Shown piece after piece: positions 52,029-60,646 of a stretch of 64,000 nucleotides of DNA. Position 1 is the first letter of the stretch; the number at the start of each line of letters is the position of its first letter. Below the pieces are notes generated by a model, which saw only the letters and a list, made by a program, of their open reading frames with translations, was not told the origin of the DNA and made no database searches. This DNA comes from Verrucomicrobiaceae bacterium (GTDB taxonomy: Bacteria > Verrucomicrobiota > Verrucomicrobiia > Verrucomicrobiales > Verrucomicrobiaceae), in NCBI GenBank assembly GCA_019694165.1, contig JAIBCL010000026.1:1-64000 (forward strand), written 5' to 3'. Made by a program: the position numbers and the translations under genes.

Positions 52029-53012
52029 ATGTCTGGCAGAAAACAAAAGAGAGTTTGTGCGCGGCTGTCGCTCGCGCTGGCATTGGTGGTGGCTGGTGCC
52101 GGCGCGGGGCTGTCGAAAGCCTCGGCGCAGTCGGCGGTGATCGCGGTGGATGCTTACAATCGGAAGGTCCATGTGGCGGCGCATGCCGGGCAGAAGCGGC
52201 CGGTCGGCGGGCTGGCAAAGATCGTGACGACGATGGTGACGCTCGATTGGGCCGAGGCATCGAAGGTGGGCGTCAATGTGCTGGCTACCGTGCCGGACTA
52301 TGCCACCCGCATCGCGGGCGTGGCATCGCCCGACCTGCAGCCTGGCGATCAGGTCACCGTGCGTGACCTCGTGTACGCCACCATGATGACGAGCGACAAC
52401 GTGGCGGCCATCACACTCGGGCATTTTGTTGGCAATGACCTCCTCCAGCGCATGGGCCGCACGGGCGATCCGTTGGAGCAGTTCGTGAAACAGATGAACA
52501 GCCTGGCGCAGCGCGAGGGGGCCACCGGCACGCGCTTCATGAATCCGCATGGCTACGAAAACACGCGCCCCACCGGCGGCTCGACCGCGGCGGACATCGC
52601 GCGGGTGGCGCTCTACGCGGCATCGCGGCCCTCGTTCCGCTTTTACACGAACCAGCCGTCGCGCGCGATCACCGTTTACCGTGGCGGCTCGAAGATCAGC
52701 GTGAATTTGAAGAACACGAACCAGCTCCTCGGCGTGGACCGCATCGATGGCATGAAGACGGGGAATACGCCCGCGTCCGGCGGCTGCGTGGTGATCACCG
52801 CCGAGCGGCCGTCCACCGTGCTCAAACAGGCCGACGGGGCCAGCGTGATCTTCCGCCACCGGATGCTCGTGGTGGTGCTCGGCTCGGCTGATCCGTTCGG
52901 CGAGGCGCGCTCGCTGCTCTATCAGGGCTGGGGTGCGTATGACCAGTGGCTGGCCGCCGGCCGCCCAGTGACGGACAAGCGGCAGATGCTCGGTGATTTC
53001 ACGGGCCGGTGA
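52029..53012 (+). CDS. S11 (D-Ala-D-Ala carboxypeptidase) homologue lacking the catalytic serine
   Basis: A 327-residue exported protein with a signal peptide ending near KASAQ. It follows the S11 penicillin-binding fold: VIAVDAYNRKVHVAAHAGQKRPVGGLAKIVTTM, LQPGDQVTVRDLVYATMMTSDN (the SxN motif), MNSLAQREGATGTRFMNPHGY, NTNQLLGVDRIDGMKTG (the KTG motif). At the SxxK box the protein reads GLAK (Gly61, Lys64), so the acylated serine is replaced by glycine (codon GGG at 52209-52211). It may bind peptidoglycan or act as a regulator instead of a peptidase. Start chosen at 52029; an in-frame extension overlaps xylA. Confidence 0.82.
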   Translation: MSGRKQKRVCARLSLALALVVAGAGAGLSKASAQSAVIAVDAYNRKVHVAAHAGQKRPVGGLAKIVTTMVTLDWAEASKVGVNVLATVPDYATRIAGVASPDLQPGDQVTVRDLVYATMMTSDNVAAITLGHFVGNDLLQRMGRTGDPLEQFVKQMNSLAQREGATGTRFMNPHGYENTRPTGGSTAADIARVALYAASRPSFRFYTNQPSRAITVYRGGSKISVNLKNTNQLLGVDRIDGMKTGNTPASGGCVVITAERPSTVLKQADGASVIFRHRMLVVVLGSADPFGEARSLLYQGWGAYDQWLAAGRPVTDKRQMLGDFTGR

Positions 53013-53048
53013 GCGCCGCGTACCGCAGTGCAGGTGTAATCCATTCAG

Positions 53049-54134
53049 ATGAGAATAGGCATCCTCAACAGCGGCGGCGACTGCCCGGGCCTCAATGCAG
53101 TCATTCACGGCGTGGTGAGCGCTGCGAGCAAGCTCGGCTGGGAGGTGGTGGGCTTCCGCGACGGCTTCGAGGGGCTGCTGCCGCCGGGTGATTACACATT
53201 GCTCGATCCCTCGCGCACCATCGGCATCATGAAGCTGGGAGGCACCATTCTCGGCACCACGAACAAAGGCCACTTCGTGGCCAAGGTGGGCGACGGGAAG
53301 GCCACCACGGTGCCCGCTGACGTGCTGGAGAAGGCGAAGGCCACGCTGCGGCATCTGGAGATCGGCGCGCTCATCATCGTCGGCGGTGACGGCAGCATGA
53401 CCACGGCGCTGCAATTGTTCCAGGAGGGCATTCCGGTCATCGGTGTGCCGAAGACCATCGACAATGACTTGGCGGCCACGGCGATGACCTTCGGCTTCAT
53501 GTCCGCGGTGGCAGCGGTGGTCGATGCACTCGACCGGCTGCACACCACCGCTGAGAGTCACAAGCGCGTGATGGTGCTCGAGGTCATGGGCCGGCACGCA
53601 GGCTGGATCGCGCTTTACGGCGGCATCGGCGGAGGTGCGGACATCATTTTGCTTCCGGAGATACCGTTTAGCATGAGGCGCGTGGCGGATGTGATCAACC
53701 GCCGTGATGCGCAAGGCCACCATAGCACCCTCGTCGTCGTGGCTGAAGGCGCGCACCTGGAGACCGGTGAGACCGTGACGAGGGAGAAAGCCGGCCCGAA
53801 GGGAGAGGACCGTCTCGGCGGCATCGGCGAGCGCGTGGCGCGCATGGCGCAGGAGCTTACCGGGAAGGAAGCGCGCGAATGCACGCTCGGCCATCTCCAG
53901 CGCGGCGGCCCGCCCACTTCGCTGGATCGCATCCTGGCGTTGCGCTTCGGCGTGAAGGCGGTGCAGCTCGTCCAGGAAGGCCGCTTCGGCCGCATGGTGA
54001 GCTACCTGCAATACAAGGTCGGTGACGTGGCCATAGAAGAAGCCGTGTCGAAGCTCCGTCTCGTAGAGAAGGACAACGATCTGGTGCAGTCTGCCCGCAG
54101 CGTGGGCATCAGCTTTGGCGATGAGATCGACTGA
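53049..54134 (+). CDS. pfkA: 6-phosphofructokinase, group III-like
   Basis: A 361-residue glycolytic enzyme. It has ILNSGGDCPGLNAVIHG, IVGGDGSMTTAL (residues 112-116 GGDGS), VPKTIDNDLAAT (134-140), EVMGRHAGWIALYGGI and GHLQRGGPPTSLDRI. Gly at the fourth position of GGDGS favours ATP over pyrophosphate; Lys in PKTIDND is typical of the pyrophosphate and mixed-substrate branches. Together these suggest an ATP-using member of the actinobacterial-type group III. Thirty-six bases separate it from the S11-like gene on the same strand. Confidence 0.92.
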   Translation: MRIGILNSGGDCPGLNAVIHGVVSAASKLGWEVVGFRDGFEGLLPPGDYTLLDPSRTIGIMKLGGTILGTTNKGHFVAKVGDGKATTVPADVLEKAKATLRHLEIGALIIVGGDGSMTTALQLFQEGIPVIGVPKTIDNDLAATAMTFGFMSAVAAVVDALDRLHTTAESHKRVMVLEVMGRHAGWIALYGGIGGGADIILLPEIPFSMRRVADVINRRDAQGHHSTLVVVAEGAHLETGETVTREKAGPKGEDRLGGIGERVARMAQELTGKEARECTLGHLQRGGPPTSLDRILALRFGVKAVQLVQEGRFGRMVSYLQYKVGDVAIEEAVSKLRLVEKDNDLVQSARSVGISFGDEID

Positions 54135-54250
54135 TCCCGTGCAGCGAGCTGCGGAGTGCGCCGCCGCGGGTTCAGCGTGATGGTACTTCGCCAGCTTTGC
54201 CGCTTGAACTCGCGCTCGACGAGCGTTTAACAAGGCGCGAATCCCCAACC

Positions 54251-55246
54251 ATGATCCTTGCCGCCCTACCTGAACCCAGCCGTCTCGGCGATGTCCTGAT
54301 GGCCTTCCTCAGCATCCTGTTCGAAGGCGCGCCTTACATCCTGGTGGGCACGATGCTCTCGGGATTCATTGATGCCTTTCTGCCCGCCGCCTTGCTTGAG
54401 CGAGTGCTGCCGAAGAACAAGGTGCTCTCCACGCTCTCGGCGGGGTTTCTCGGACTGGTCTTTCCGGTGTGCGAATGTGCGGTAGTGCCCGTCGTGAGGC
54501 GCCTGGTGCAGAAAGGCCTGCCGATGAGCTGCGCGATGACCTACCTGCTGTCCGCTCCGATCATCAATCCCATTGTGATCGTCAGTACGCTTACGGCCTT
54601 CAACAACTTCAAGCCCGGCCAGCCCAATGCGTTTCTCGACGCCTCGAATCTGCCGATGACCGTGGCGCGCATCTCTCTGGGGTATCTCGTGGCGGCGGTG
54701 ATAGGGCTCGTGCTGCTCAGGAAGAAGCCGGCCGACGTGCTGCGCGCGGAGATCGCCGCCACCGTCGAGGGCGGTGGCACCGCGAGGGCAGGGGAGCAAC
54801 TCGACTTCAACGCGCGGCTCGTCCATGCGATGCGGACGGCGATGCGCGACTTCCTCGACACGGCGGTCTATTTCTCCATCGGCGTGATGATCACCTCGGT
54901 CTTCAATACGCAGGTGGACCAGACGCAAATCCAGGCGCTCGCGGGCAATGACCTTGTGGCCGTGCCGTCGCTGATGAGCCTGGCCTTCGTGCTGGCGCTG
55001 TGCAGCACTTCGGACGCCTTCATCGCCGCGCCGATGGCCACTTTCTCGGCGGGAGCGAAGCTCGCCTTCCTCGTGCTCGGACCGATGCTGGATGTGAAGC
55101 TGATCTTCATGTACTCCTCCGTCTTCCGCCGCCGGTTCGTCGTCGCGCTGGCCGTCACGCTCTTCGTCGTCATCGGTCTGGTGAGCGTGCCCTGGGCGGC
55201 ATTTGTCAAACTCGTGCTCACTCCGCTCGGCCTGCCGGCGTATTAG
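54251..55246 (+). CDS. UPF0718/DUF318 family permease (YcgR-like)
   Basis: A 331-residue inner-membrane protein with about eight hydrophobic segments in two halves. The diagnostic features are FLGLVFPVCECAVVPVVRRLVQKGLP in the first half, with the conserved Cys-Glu-Cys, TYLLSAPIINPIVIVSTLTAF, and CSTSDAFIAAPM in the second half. Members are predicted metal or small-solute transporters and pair with DUF1980 proteins, as here: the next gene begins 24 bases on. Start taken at the ATG 54251, giving a normal amphipathic N-terminus. Confidence 0.88.
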   Translation: MILAALPEPSRLGDVLMAFLSILFEGAPYILVGTMLSGFIDAFLPAALLERVLPKNKVLSTLSAGFLGLVFPVCECAVVPVVRRLVQKGLPMSCAMTYLLSAPIINPIVIVSTLTAFNNFKPGQPNAFLDASNLPMTVARISLGYLVAAVIGLVLLRKKPADVLRAEIAATVEGGGTARAGEQLDFNARLVHAMRTAMRDFLDTAVYFSIGVMITSVFNTQVDQTQIQALAGNDLVAVPSLMSLAFVLALCSTSDAFIAAPMATFSAGAKLAFLVLGPMLDVKLIFMYSSVFRRRFVVALAVTLFVVIGLVSVPWAAFVKLVLTPLGLPAY

Positions 55247-55270
55247 TTTCAAACCGCATCCATCATCGCC

Positions 55271-56614
55271 ATGAAGACCGCACGCATCGGCATCCATCTC
55301 ACCAGCGTCCTCCTGCTCGCCCTGTGGGGCGGGGTGATGCTGTACTTTTACGCCACCGGCCGGATCGCAAAGTATTTGCAGAGCGAGGGCATCTTCCAGC
55401 CCATGGTGCTCGTCGGCGGCATCGGACTGCTGGTGCTCGCGCTTTTCAATCTGGTGACCATGGGTGCGGAGGAGGCGGACTGCTGCGACCACGATCACTC
55501 CCACGACAAGGAACACGACCACGAACATGATCACGGCTGCTGCGGAGGGCACGACAACGCCCACGAGCATGCGCATTCCCACGAGCATGGGCGAGGCTGC
55601 TGCGGCGGCCACGACCACTCACACGGCCACGAGCATCATCATGACCACAAAGGCGGCTGCTGCGGGCACGATCACAGCCACGACCATGCGCACACCAAAT
55701 CGTGCGGACACGATCACAACCATGAGCACGGTCACGGCGGCCATGCGCATGGCATTCTCGACGAAAGCGGCGCAGTGGGCCGGCTGGTGGCTGTCTTCAT
55801 CCTGGCCGTGCCGGTGACGTACGCCGCCGTCCGCACGCCGGATCAGTTCAGCATTCACACCATCACGAACAAGGGTGGCTACAGCAATGTGGTGGACGCC
55901 GCCGGTGCCGTGCAGCACTCGATCAAGAACAAGGTGCCCGCCGCAGCCCAGGCGCAGGCTGGTTCTCCGAAAGCCGATGCCACCACGCCAGCGCCTGTCG
56001 TGACAAAGGCAGACGCGCCGCCCGCACTGCCGCCTGCGGCGTCGGTCGCATTGCCTCCCGCCGCCACCACCGCGCCGGGCACGCCGCCGCCCGTGGCCAC
56101 GCTGCCGCCCGCTACCGTCGCCGGCCAGCCTCCCCCGGCTGGCACTGCGTCCGCATCGTCTGGATCCGCCCCGCCGTCGGGTGCGAAGGATTCCAAGAGC
56201 TACGGCAGCTTCACTCTGGCCGATCTCGAAGCGCAGGTGCCGAAGAGCAAGGCGGGCAATTTCATCCTCGAAGTGCCGGAGCTATACTACACGGCCGGGG
56301 ACAAGGAAGTGCAGGCCGTGCTCGCCGGCCAGCCCGTGGAGACCGTGGCCCAGGTGCTGCCCGAGAAGGTGAACAACGCCGAGGGGAAACGTCTGCGCAT
56401 TCTACGCCTGCAAATCCAATGCTGCGCTGCCGATGCGCGACCGTATTCCATCCCGGTGCAATTTGAGGACAAGGCGCCGCAGTTCAAGGACATGAGCTGG
56501 GTGAAGGTCACCGGGAAGATGAGTTACAAGCAGGAAGGCGGACAAATGGTGCCTGTCCTCGAAGCCGGTTCGATCGCGGAAACCGCTGCACCGGAAAACG
56601 CCACGGTGTATTGA
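55271..56614 (+). CDS. TIGR03943/DUF1980 permease-associated protein with a large His/Cys-rich insert
   Basis: A 447-residue protein. Two hydrophobic segments near residues 8-30 and 43-62 match the DUF1980 N-terminus; a third lies near 168-186. Between them residues 71-160 contain 33 His and 9 Cys, with Cys-Cys pairs at 71/72, 90/91, 110/111 and 130/131 in units like GCCGGHDHSH. A Pro/Ala-rich linker follows (about 220-310), then the conserved C-terminal domain (YGSFTLADLEAQ, LRLQIQCCAADARPYSIPVQF, SWVKVTGKMSY). Such proteins pair with UPF0718 permeases, often under zinc control. The insert probably binds zinc, cobalt or nickel. It lies 24 bases after the permease gene. Confidence 0.87.
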   Translation: MKTARIGIHLTSVLLLALWGGVMLYFYATGRIAKYLQSEGIFQPMVLVGGIGLLVLALFNLVTMGAEEADCCDHDHSHDKEHDHEHDHGCCGGHDNAHEHAHSHEHGRGCCGGHDHSHGHEHHHDHKGGCCGHDHSHDHAHTKSCGHDHNHEHGHGGHAHGILDESGAVGRLVAVFILAVPVTYAAVRTPDQFSIHTITNKGGYSNVVDAAGAVQHSIKNKVPAAAQAQAGSPKADATTPAPVVTKADAPPALPPAASVALPPAATTAPGTPPPVATLPPATVAGQPPPAGTASASSGSAPPSGAKDSKSYGSFTLADLEAQVPKSKAGNFILEVPELYYTAGDKEVQAVLAGQPVETVAQVLPEKVNNAEGKRLRILRLQIQCCAADARPYSIPVQFEDKAPQFKDMSWVKVTGKMSYKQEGGQMVPVLEAGSIAETAAPENATVY

Positions 56615-56762
56615 TGCCGGCGGCCAAGTCGTCCGGCACTGGGTGCAAGGAGCCGAAATACGGATGCTGATTTCGCGGATGGCGCGGAGCCTCGTCGCCC
56701 GGGCAAGTTTGCGGGCGGAATTGAAGCGCAGTGCCCGGTCTTCGGGAATCCGAACCTGCCGA

Positions 56763-57404
56763 TCAGGTTTTCTTTTGTCCTGCCCTGTTCTCGGTGCCCG
56801 CGATCAGGCGGCGGATATTCGACCGGTGCCGCACAACGACCAGTGCGCCGAGCACGATGCCGAAGCCAAGCAAAACGGCATTCCAGCGCCCCGTGCGTGC
56901 CATCTGCACAGACATCGTCACCGGCACGGCCACGGCGGCTGCGATGGAGGCGAGCGACACATATTTGAAGGCGAAAAAGCATGCCAGCCAAGCGGCGAGT
57001 GCCACCAGCATGGGCACCGGGGCGATTCCAAGGAGCACGCCCGCCGCTGTGGCCACGCCCTTGCCGCCCTTGAAGCCAAGCCATGGTGTGAACATGTGCC
57101 CGAGCACGGCGGCGAACCCGGCCGCCACCGCCGCGCCCGACATCACTGTCGTACCGACGCCTTGTCCGCCCACGAGCCACTGTGGAAGCAGCGAGGGCAC
57201 CAATCCCTTGATCATGTCGAGGATGAATACGGGAATGCCGATGCCCTTGCCGCACACACGGATGACATTTGTCGCGCCGATGTTTCCGCTGCCGTGCCCA
57301 CGGATGTCGATGCCCTTCAACCTGCCGGCGAAGTATCCGAACGGAATCGAGCCGAGGAGAAACCCGACCACGACGCATGCGATGAGTGCCACGGGAAATG
57401 ACAT
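56763..57404 (-). CDS. plsY: acyl-phosphate glycerol-3-phosphate acyltransferase PlsY
   Basis: A 213-residue inner-membrane enzyme that transfers an acyl group from acyl-phosphate to glycerol 3-phosphate, the first step of phospholipid synthesis. The family motifs are GFLLGSIPFGYFAGRL, GHGSGNIGATNVIRVCG (motif 2), and FKGGKGVATAAGVLLG (motif 3). Five or more membrane segments fit the family, as does the length. The ATG at 57404 gives MSFPVALIACVVVGFLLGS; the longer frame to 57797 is not supported. Convergent with the DUF1980 gene. Confidence 0.95.
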   Translation of the reverse strand: MSFPVALIACVVVGFLLGSIPFGYFAGRLKGIDIRGHGSGNIGATNVIRVCGKGIGIPVFILDMIKGLVPSLLPQWLVGGQGVGTTVMSGAAVAAGFAAVLGHMFTPWLGFKGGKGVATAAGVLLGIAPVPMLVALAAWLACFFAFKYVSLASIAAAVAVPVTMSVQMARTGRWNAVLLGFGIVLGALVVVRHRSNIRRLIAGTENRAGQKKT

Positions 57405-57555
57405 GCGGCCACTTAGACGTGGGCAGGGGACTGAGGCAACCGAAAGCTCCTCCCGCCGTCGCACTCGCAGGTCGCACGCGGCATCTCTGCGAGGCCGATG
57501 ATTTCCCTCAAATCGAATGATGCTTCCGCCTGGTGGGCTTCGTCTATCCGACACC

Positions 57556-58011
57556 ATGAAGATCACAACCTTGTTCATCGTCGCATCCTTCCTGTCGCTC
57601 GTCGTTGCTGCGGCTGAGGACAAACCAACGTCAACACCCGCCGTCACGCCCGATGCGAAACTGGCCAGGTCGGAGGCCGCCCGCATCGCCGAACTGGAGG
57701 CGCGCGTGTTGAATCTCGAGAAGATCATTGAAAGCCTGCGGAAGGCCGTGTCATCGCTGCCCGCCATCAAGCCGCCATCAGAGCAGGCCGCTTCCACTGA
57801 TTCCGCAGCCGTCCGCGACCGTCGGGGGCCGACCGAGGAGGACAGAAGGCGCTACGAGAGTCTCTCGGACAGCGGCAAGGAGAAGCTCCGCAGCTTTTTC
57901 CGGGATCATGCAGACGAGATCAGGAATCTGGCAGGCGACGAAGCCCGGCGGGAGTTTGTGCGGAAGGCATTCGACAAAATCGTGGCCGAGGACAAGACGG
58001 CAAAGCCGTAG
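57556..58011 (+). CDS. small secreted coiled-coil protein
   Basis: A 151-residue protein with a signal peptide (MKITTLFIVASFLSLVVAAA). Residues about 40-75 form a heptad-like coiled coil (SEAARIAELEARVLNLEKII, ESLRKAV). The end is a charged helical region (RRRYESLSDSGKEKLRSFF, EARREFVRKAFDKIVAED). It is probably periplasmic. No family recognised. Start at 57556 preferred over 57517 because it gives a clean signal peptide. Confidence 0.65.
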   Translation: MKITTLFIVASFLSLVVAAAEDKPTSTPAVTPDAKLARSEAARIAELEARVLNLEKIIESLRKAVSSLPAIKPPSEQAASTDSAAVRDRRGPTEEDRRRYESLSDSGKEKLRSFFRDHADEIRNLAGDEARREFVRKAFDKIVAEDKTAKP

Positions 58012-58081
58012 CGAAAACGGGCGTGCGGGTTTTTGAACGACCCGCTTCCTCAACTGCCTAAAGACGCATCGTCTGACTCGT

Positions 58082-59002
58082 ATGCGTAGCGGTGCCGTCA
58101 ACATTTTTTGCGCGTTCATTTTGTCTTGTGTGGGAGCTGGAAGTGCCCAGCCGCTTCCGCTGGCGGCTTCGCTTTCCGCGGGCAGTCTGACATATTCACC
58201 AACCGTATGTGCGCCGCGTTATCCATGGAAGACGGACATCGTCGCGACGGTGTTCTGGGTTGGCGAGCTGCCCACGCAGAACAATCCGGTGCCGAACACG
58301 CGCAGTTCTTGGGACTCGCGCTGGCTCCTGAACTTCGGCGGGTACGACAACCCTGATCCGGACCGACGTACCGCCGGCTTTCTTCCGGCTGGCTTTCTTC
58401 CACGGCAGAATCCATTCTATGTGGCGCTGCCCTACAATGACGTTACATCAAAGCGCACCAAGGACGAGGCCGCTCGCGTCATTCCGTGGTTCAAGGAAGC
58501 CTTTGTTCAGGACGGCAAGTCAGTGTGCCACAATCGCTGGATAGCCATACATTATCGCGGCCGTGTGTGCTTTGCGCAGTGGAGCGATTGCGGCCCTTTC
58601 ACCACATGCGATGCGCCGTATGTCTTCGGCAGCTCGCGCCCGTCGAACAAGCGCAATGCCGGGGCCGGCCTCGACATCTCGCCCGCTGTGCGCGATTTCC
58701 TGGGCTTCGCGAGCGGGGAGAAGTGTGACTGGCGCTTTGTCGATGTACTGGAAGTTGCCGAGGGTCCTTGGAAACAATTCGGTGCAAACAACCCCTTCGC
58801 GCCGCGTCAAATGCCCGACACCAAGCCGGTCTTCGCCGCTGAGTTCAAAGTGAGCACGGAGCGTCCTGTTGGCCGGAAGGCGAAGGAGTCTGACAAGATA
58901 CCCACTAGTGGCATACGCCCACCATCGGGTGGCGGTGTCCCGGGCAGGGCCCGGCTTGAGGAACTGCGCGCCGCCCGAGAGCGATGGTTCGGTGGCAAGT
59001 AG
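58082..59002 (+). CDS. secreted double-psi-barrel-like protein
   Basis: A 306-residue protein with a signal peptide ending near GSAQ (residue 23). The centre, CFAQWSDCGPFTTCDAPYVFG, and GAGLDISPAVRDFLGF follow the pattern of double-psi beta-barrels (RlpA, expansins), in which an Asp in a DCGPF loop and an Asp in the LD(I/L)SPA helix form the active site. Four Cys in the same region could form disulfides. The C-terminal 70 residues are Pro/Arg-rich and may be disordered. Function unknown; peptidoglycan or glycan binding is possible. Confidence 0.68.
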   Translation: MRSGAVNIFCAFILSCVGAGSAQPLPLAASLSAGSLTYSPTVCAPRYPWKTDIVATVFWVGELPTQNNPVPNTRSSWDSRWLLNFGGYDNPDPDRRTAGFLPAGFLPRQNPFYVALPYNDVTSKRTKDEAARVIPWFKEAFVQDGKSVCHNRWIAIHYRGRVCFAQWSDCGPFTTCDAPYVFGSSRPSNKRNAGAGLDISPAVRDFLGFASGEKCDWRFVDVLEVAEGPWKQFGANNPFAPRQMPDTKPVFAAEFKVSTERPVGRKAKESDKIPTSGIRPPSGGGVPGRARLEELRAARERWFGGK

Positions 59003-59149
59003 TGGGTTGAGTGGGGTACCCCCTCGCAGGATCGCAGTTTGCCCGGCATGTCCAAAAAAACAGCCAGCGTATCGGCCCTGTCGGGCGGCACACTGGCTGT
59101 GTGAAGGTGGGGTTGCCGGGATGGCATAGAGCGAGCGCTCCTGTGCCGG

Positions 59150-59455
59150 TCACGGACGGCGAGGCGGACCCTTGGGACCCGGGAGCACCTTGCCAGGGCA
59201 GTGGAAGAGCCGGCCGGCGCTGCGGAAATTGTGGGCGGCATGCGGCCTCTCAACACCGCAGAAGCGCGCTACAGGTCCAGGTGCGGGCGGTGGAGGCGCG
59301 GGTTTCGGGGCAGGAACGACCGGCACCGGAACTGGCACAGGGACGACCACGGCTGGACCCGGATCGGGTTTCTTCTTCGGGGGAGGAGCTGCGATCGTCA
59401 CCAAGGATGATCCGGCAACAACGGCAACGACGAGTGGTATCAGATGTGTTTTCAT
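59150..59455 (-). CDS. small secreted proline-rich protein
   Basis: A 101-residue frame starting MKTHLIPLVVAVVAGSSLVT, a good signal peptide. A Pro/Val/Ala-rich stretch follows (PPPKKKPDPGPAVVVPVPVP), then a short end with two Cys (CGVERPHAAHNFRSAGRLFHC). The signal peptide supports a real gene; the repetitive middle does not help identify it. It stands alone between the double-psi protein and the Lys-rich small protein. The 290 bases upstream hold no other gene. Confidence 0.55.
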   Translation of the reverse strand: MKTHLIPLVVAVVAGSSLVTIAAPPPKKKPDPGPAVVVPVPVPVPVVPAPKPAPPPPAPGPVARFCGVERPHAAHNFRSAGRLFHCPGKVLPGPKGPPRRP

Positions 59456-59746
59456 AGGTTTGATGGAATCGGACGGGATCATGGACGGATTCCAGCAGTT
59501 TGCGATTCAAATTTTCTTTTGGCCGGAATGTCGAGGCGGATAATCGCCTCGGCGGCATCCGTCGCCGTATCCCTCTTCGCCGTGCTGCTGAAGACGGTTG
59601 CAGATGCTGCCCGGGTAACTTTGTCTCAGATTGATTGATTGGTTCGCGCCTTGGCCGGGCGGCGTGCTCGCAATTCATCGCATAGGTGAAGCACAAAAAA
59701 TTCCGCACTTGAAATGCTCGTGCTCTAACCTAAGATCGGCCCCCGT

Positions 59747-60004
59747 ATGGCCACATCATCAAGACCGTCCGTCGATCAACTCAAACGCGCGTTGCAGATT
59801 TCCGAGCAGATTCAGAAGCTTGAAACTGAAATGGCGTCCATTCTTGGATCATCTGCCGTCTCGTCAGGAAGTTCGAAACCCGGTCCCGTCAAAAGGAAGA
59901 AATCGAAGATATCCGCTGAGGGTCTTGCCAATATCATTGCTGCTCAGAAGCGGCGCTGGGCAAAGGTCAAGAAGGAAAAGGCCAAGGCTGTCAAGCCAGA
60001 CTAG
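59747..60004 (+). CDS. small Lys-rich protein, possibly nucleic-acid binding
   Basis: An 85-residue protein. The first half is a helix (SVDQLKRALQISEQIQKLE), then a Ser/Gly linker and a basic patch (KPGPVKRKKSKISAEGLANI). It ends IAAQKRRWAKVKKEKAKAVK. The pattern (K)xSAExxxxIxAAQKxRWAKVK is known from many small verrucomicrobial proteins and from some plant DNA-binding proteins, where it is basic and helix-forming. DNA or RNA binding is plausible but not shown. Codon use and frame look genuine. Confidence 0.72.
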   Translation: MATSSRPSVDQLKRALQISEQIQKLETEMASILGSSAVSSGSSKPGPVKRKKSKISAEGLANIIAAQKRRWAKVKKEKAKAVKPD

Positions 60005-60646
60005 GCGGTGCCCGGCTGCTAACTTGACCGGCATGGGGTGCGGACGTGCTTCGCCATGTCAGTGCGGCTTCGAGCGTGGATCGAAGACGAGGCCAATGCG
60101 ATCGCATTCCTTTGAGATCGGGTCGAGAGACGTCTTTTGACTTGGCATAGTTGCTTCGTGTCAGCGAAGCGCATTGGCGTCGGCGATACATGCGGGCGTT
60201 CTGAGTGATGAAGGGTCAGGCGGTTGCACGGTGAATCGGACGCGCTGTGTTTTAGGCACGACTCCCCAAGTTTTTGCACCAGAGTGGCTTTGGTCACCGA
60301 AAGGCCCATCGAAAAATGGATGCTTCGCCAGCGTCGTTGTCGGTCAGCGCCACGTTCAGCCAGCTTTGAACTTTGATTCGAAAATGCGGCCGGGACTTTG
60401 ATGCTTTGTTTGTTGGTTTGGGAATGGGGATCGATCAACCGTAGGCATCTTCACTGTGTCAGGGCTGGCGACTCCAGGCTGGTGTTTCCGGTTCACGCTG
60501 GATCTGGCCTTCGGCATCCCAGCCGATGCCGGCAAGTAGCGCGCGCGGCGGCGGGCTGCTATCGCGCGGTTTTTTCTCGTGCTTTTCATCGACGCGTGTC
60601 TATCATCGCGGCCCGCAACAAACCATTCACTCACACCCACCATTAC
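60005..60646. other. 642-base region without a recognisable gene
   Basis: Base composition is visibly lower in G+C than the flanks, and neither strand carries a protein with domain features. Short frames at 60019-60438 (minus) and 60174-60401 (plus) look like chance. At 60539-60577 a CGCGCG...CGCGCG pair followed by six T's could be a weak terminator or attenuator before the gene at 60647. Confidence 0.5.

Noticed and set aside
52020-54248. 742-codon open frame on the minus strand
   Set aside because: Antisense to the S11-like and phosphofructokinase genes, both of which have clear motifs. The frame is His/Arg-rich and crosses two real genes.
54266-55618. 450-codon open frame on the minus strand
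   Set aside because: Antisense to the permease and the His-rich gene; its apparent Val/Met-rich and Glu/His-rich composition reflects those genes read backwards.
58026-58047. GCGGGT...ACCCGC hairpin after the coiled-coil gene as a terminator
   Set aside because: The stem is only six pairs and the T-run lies in the loop, not after the stem.
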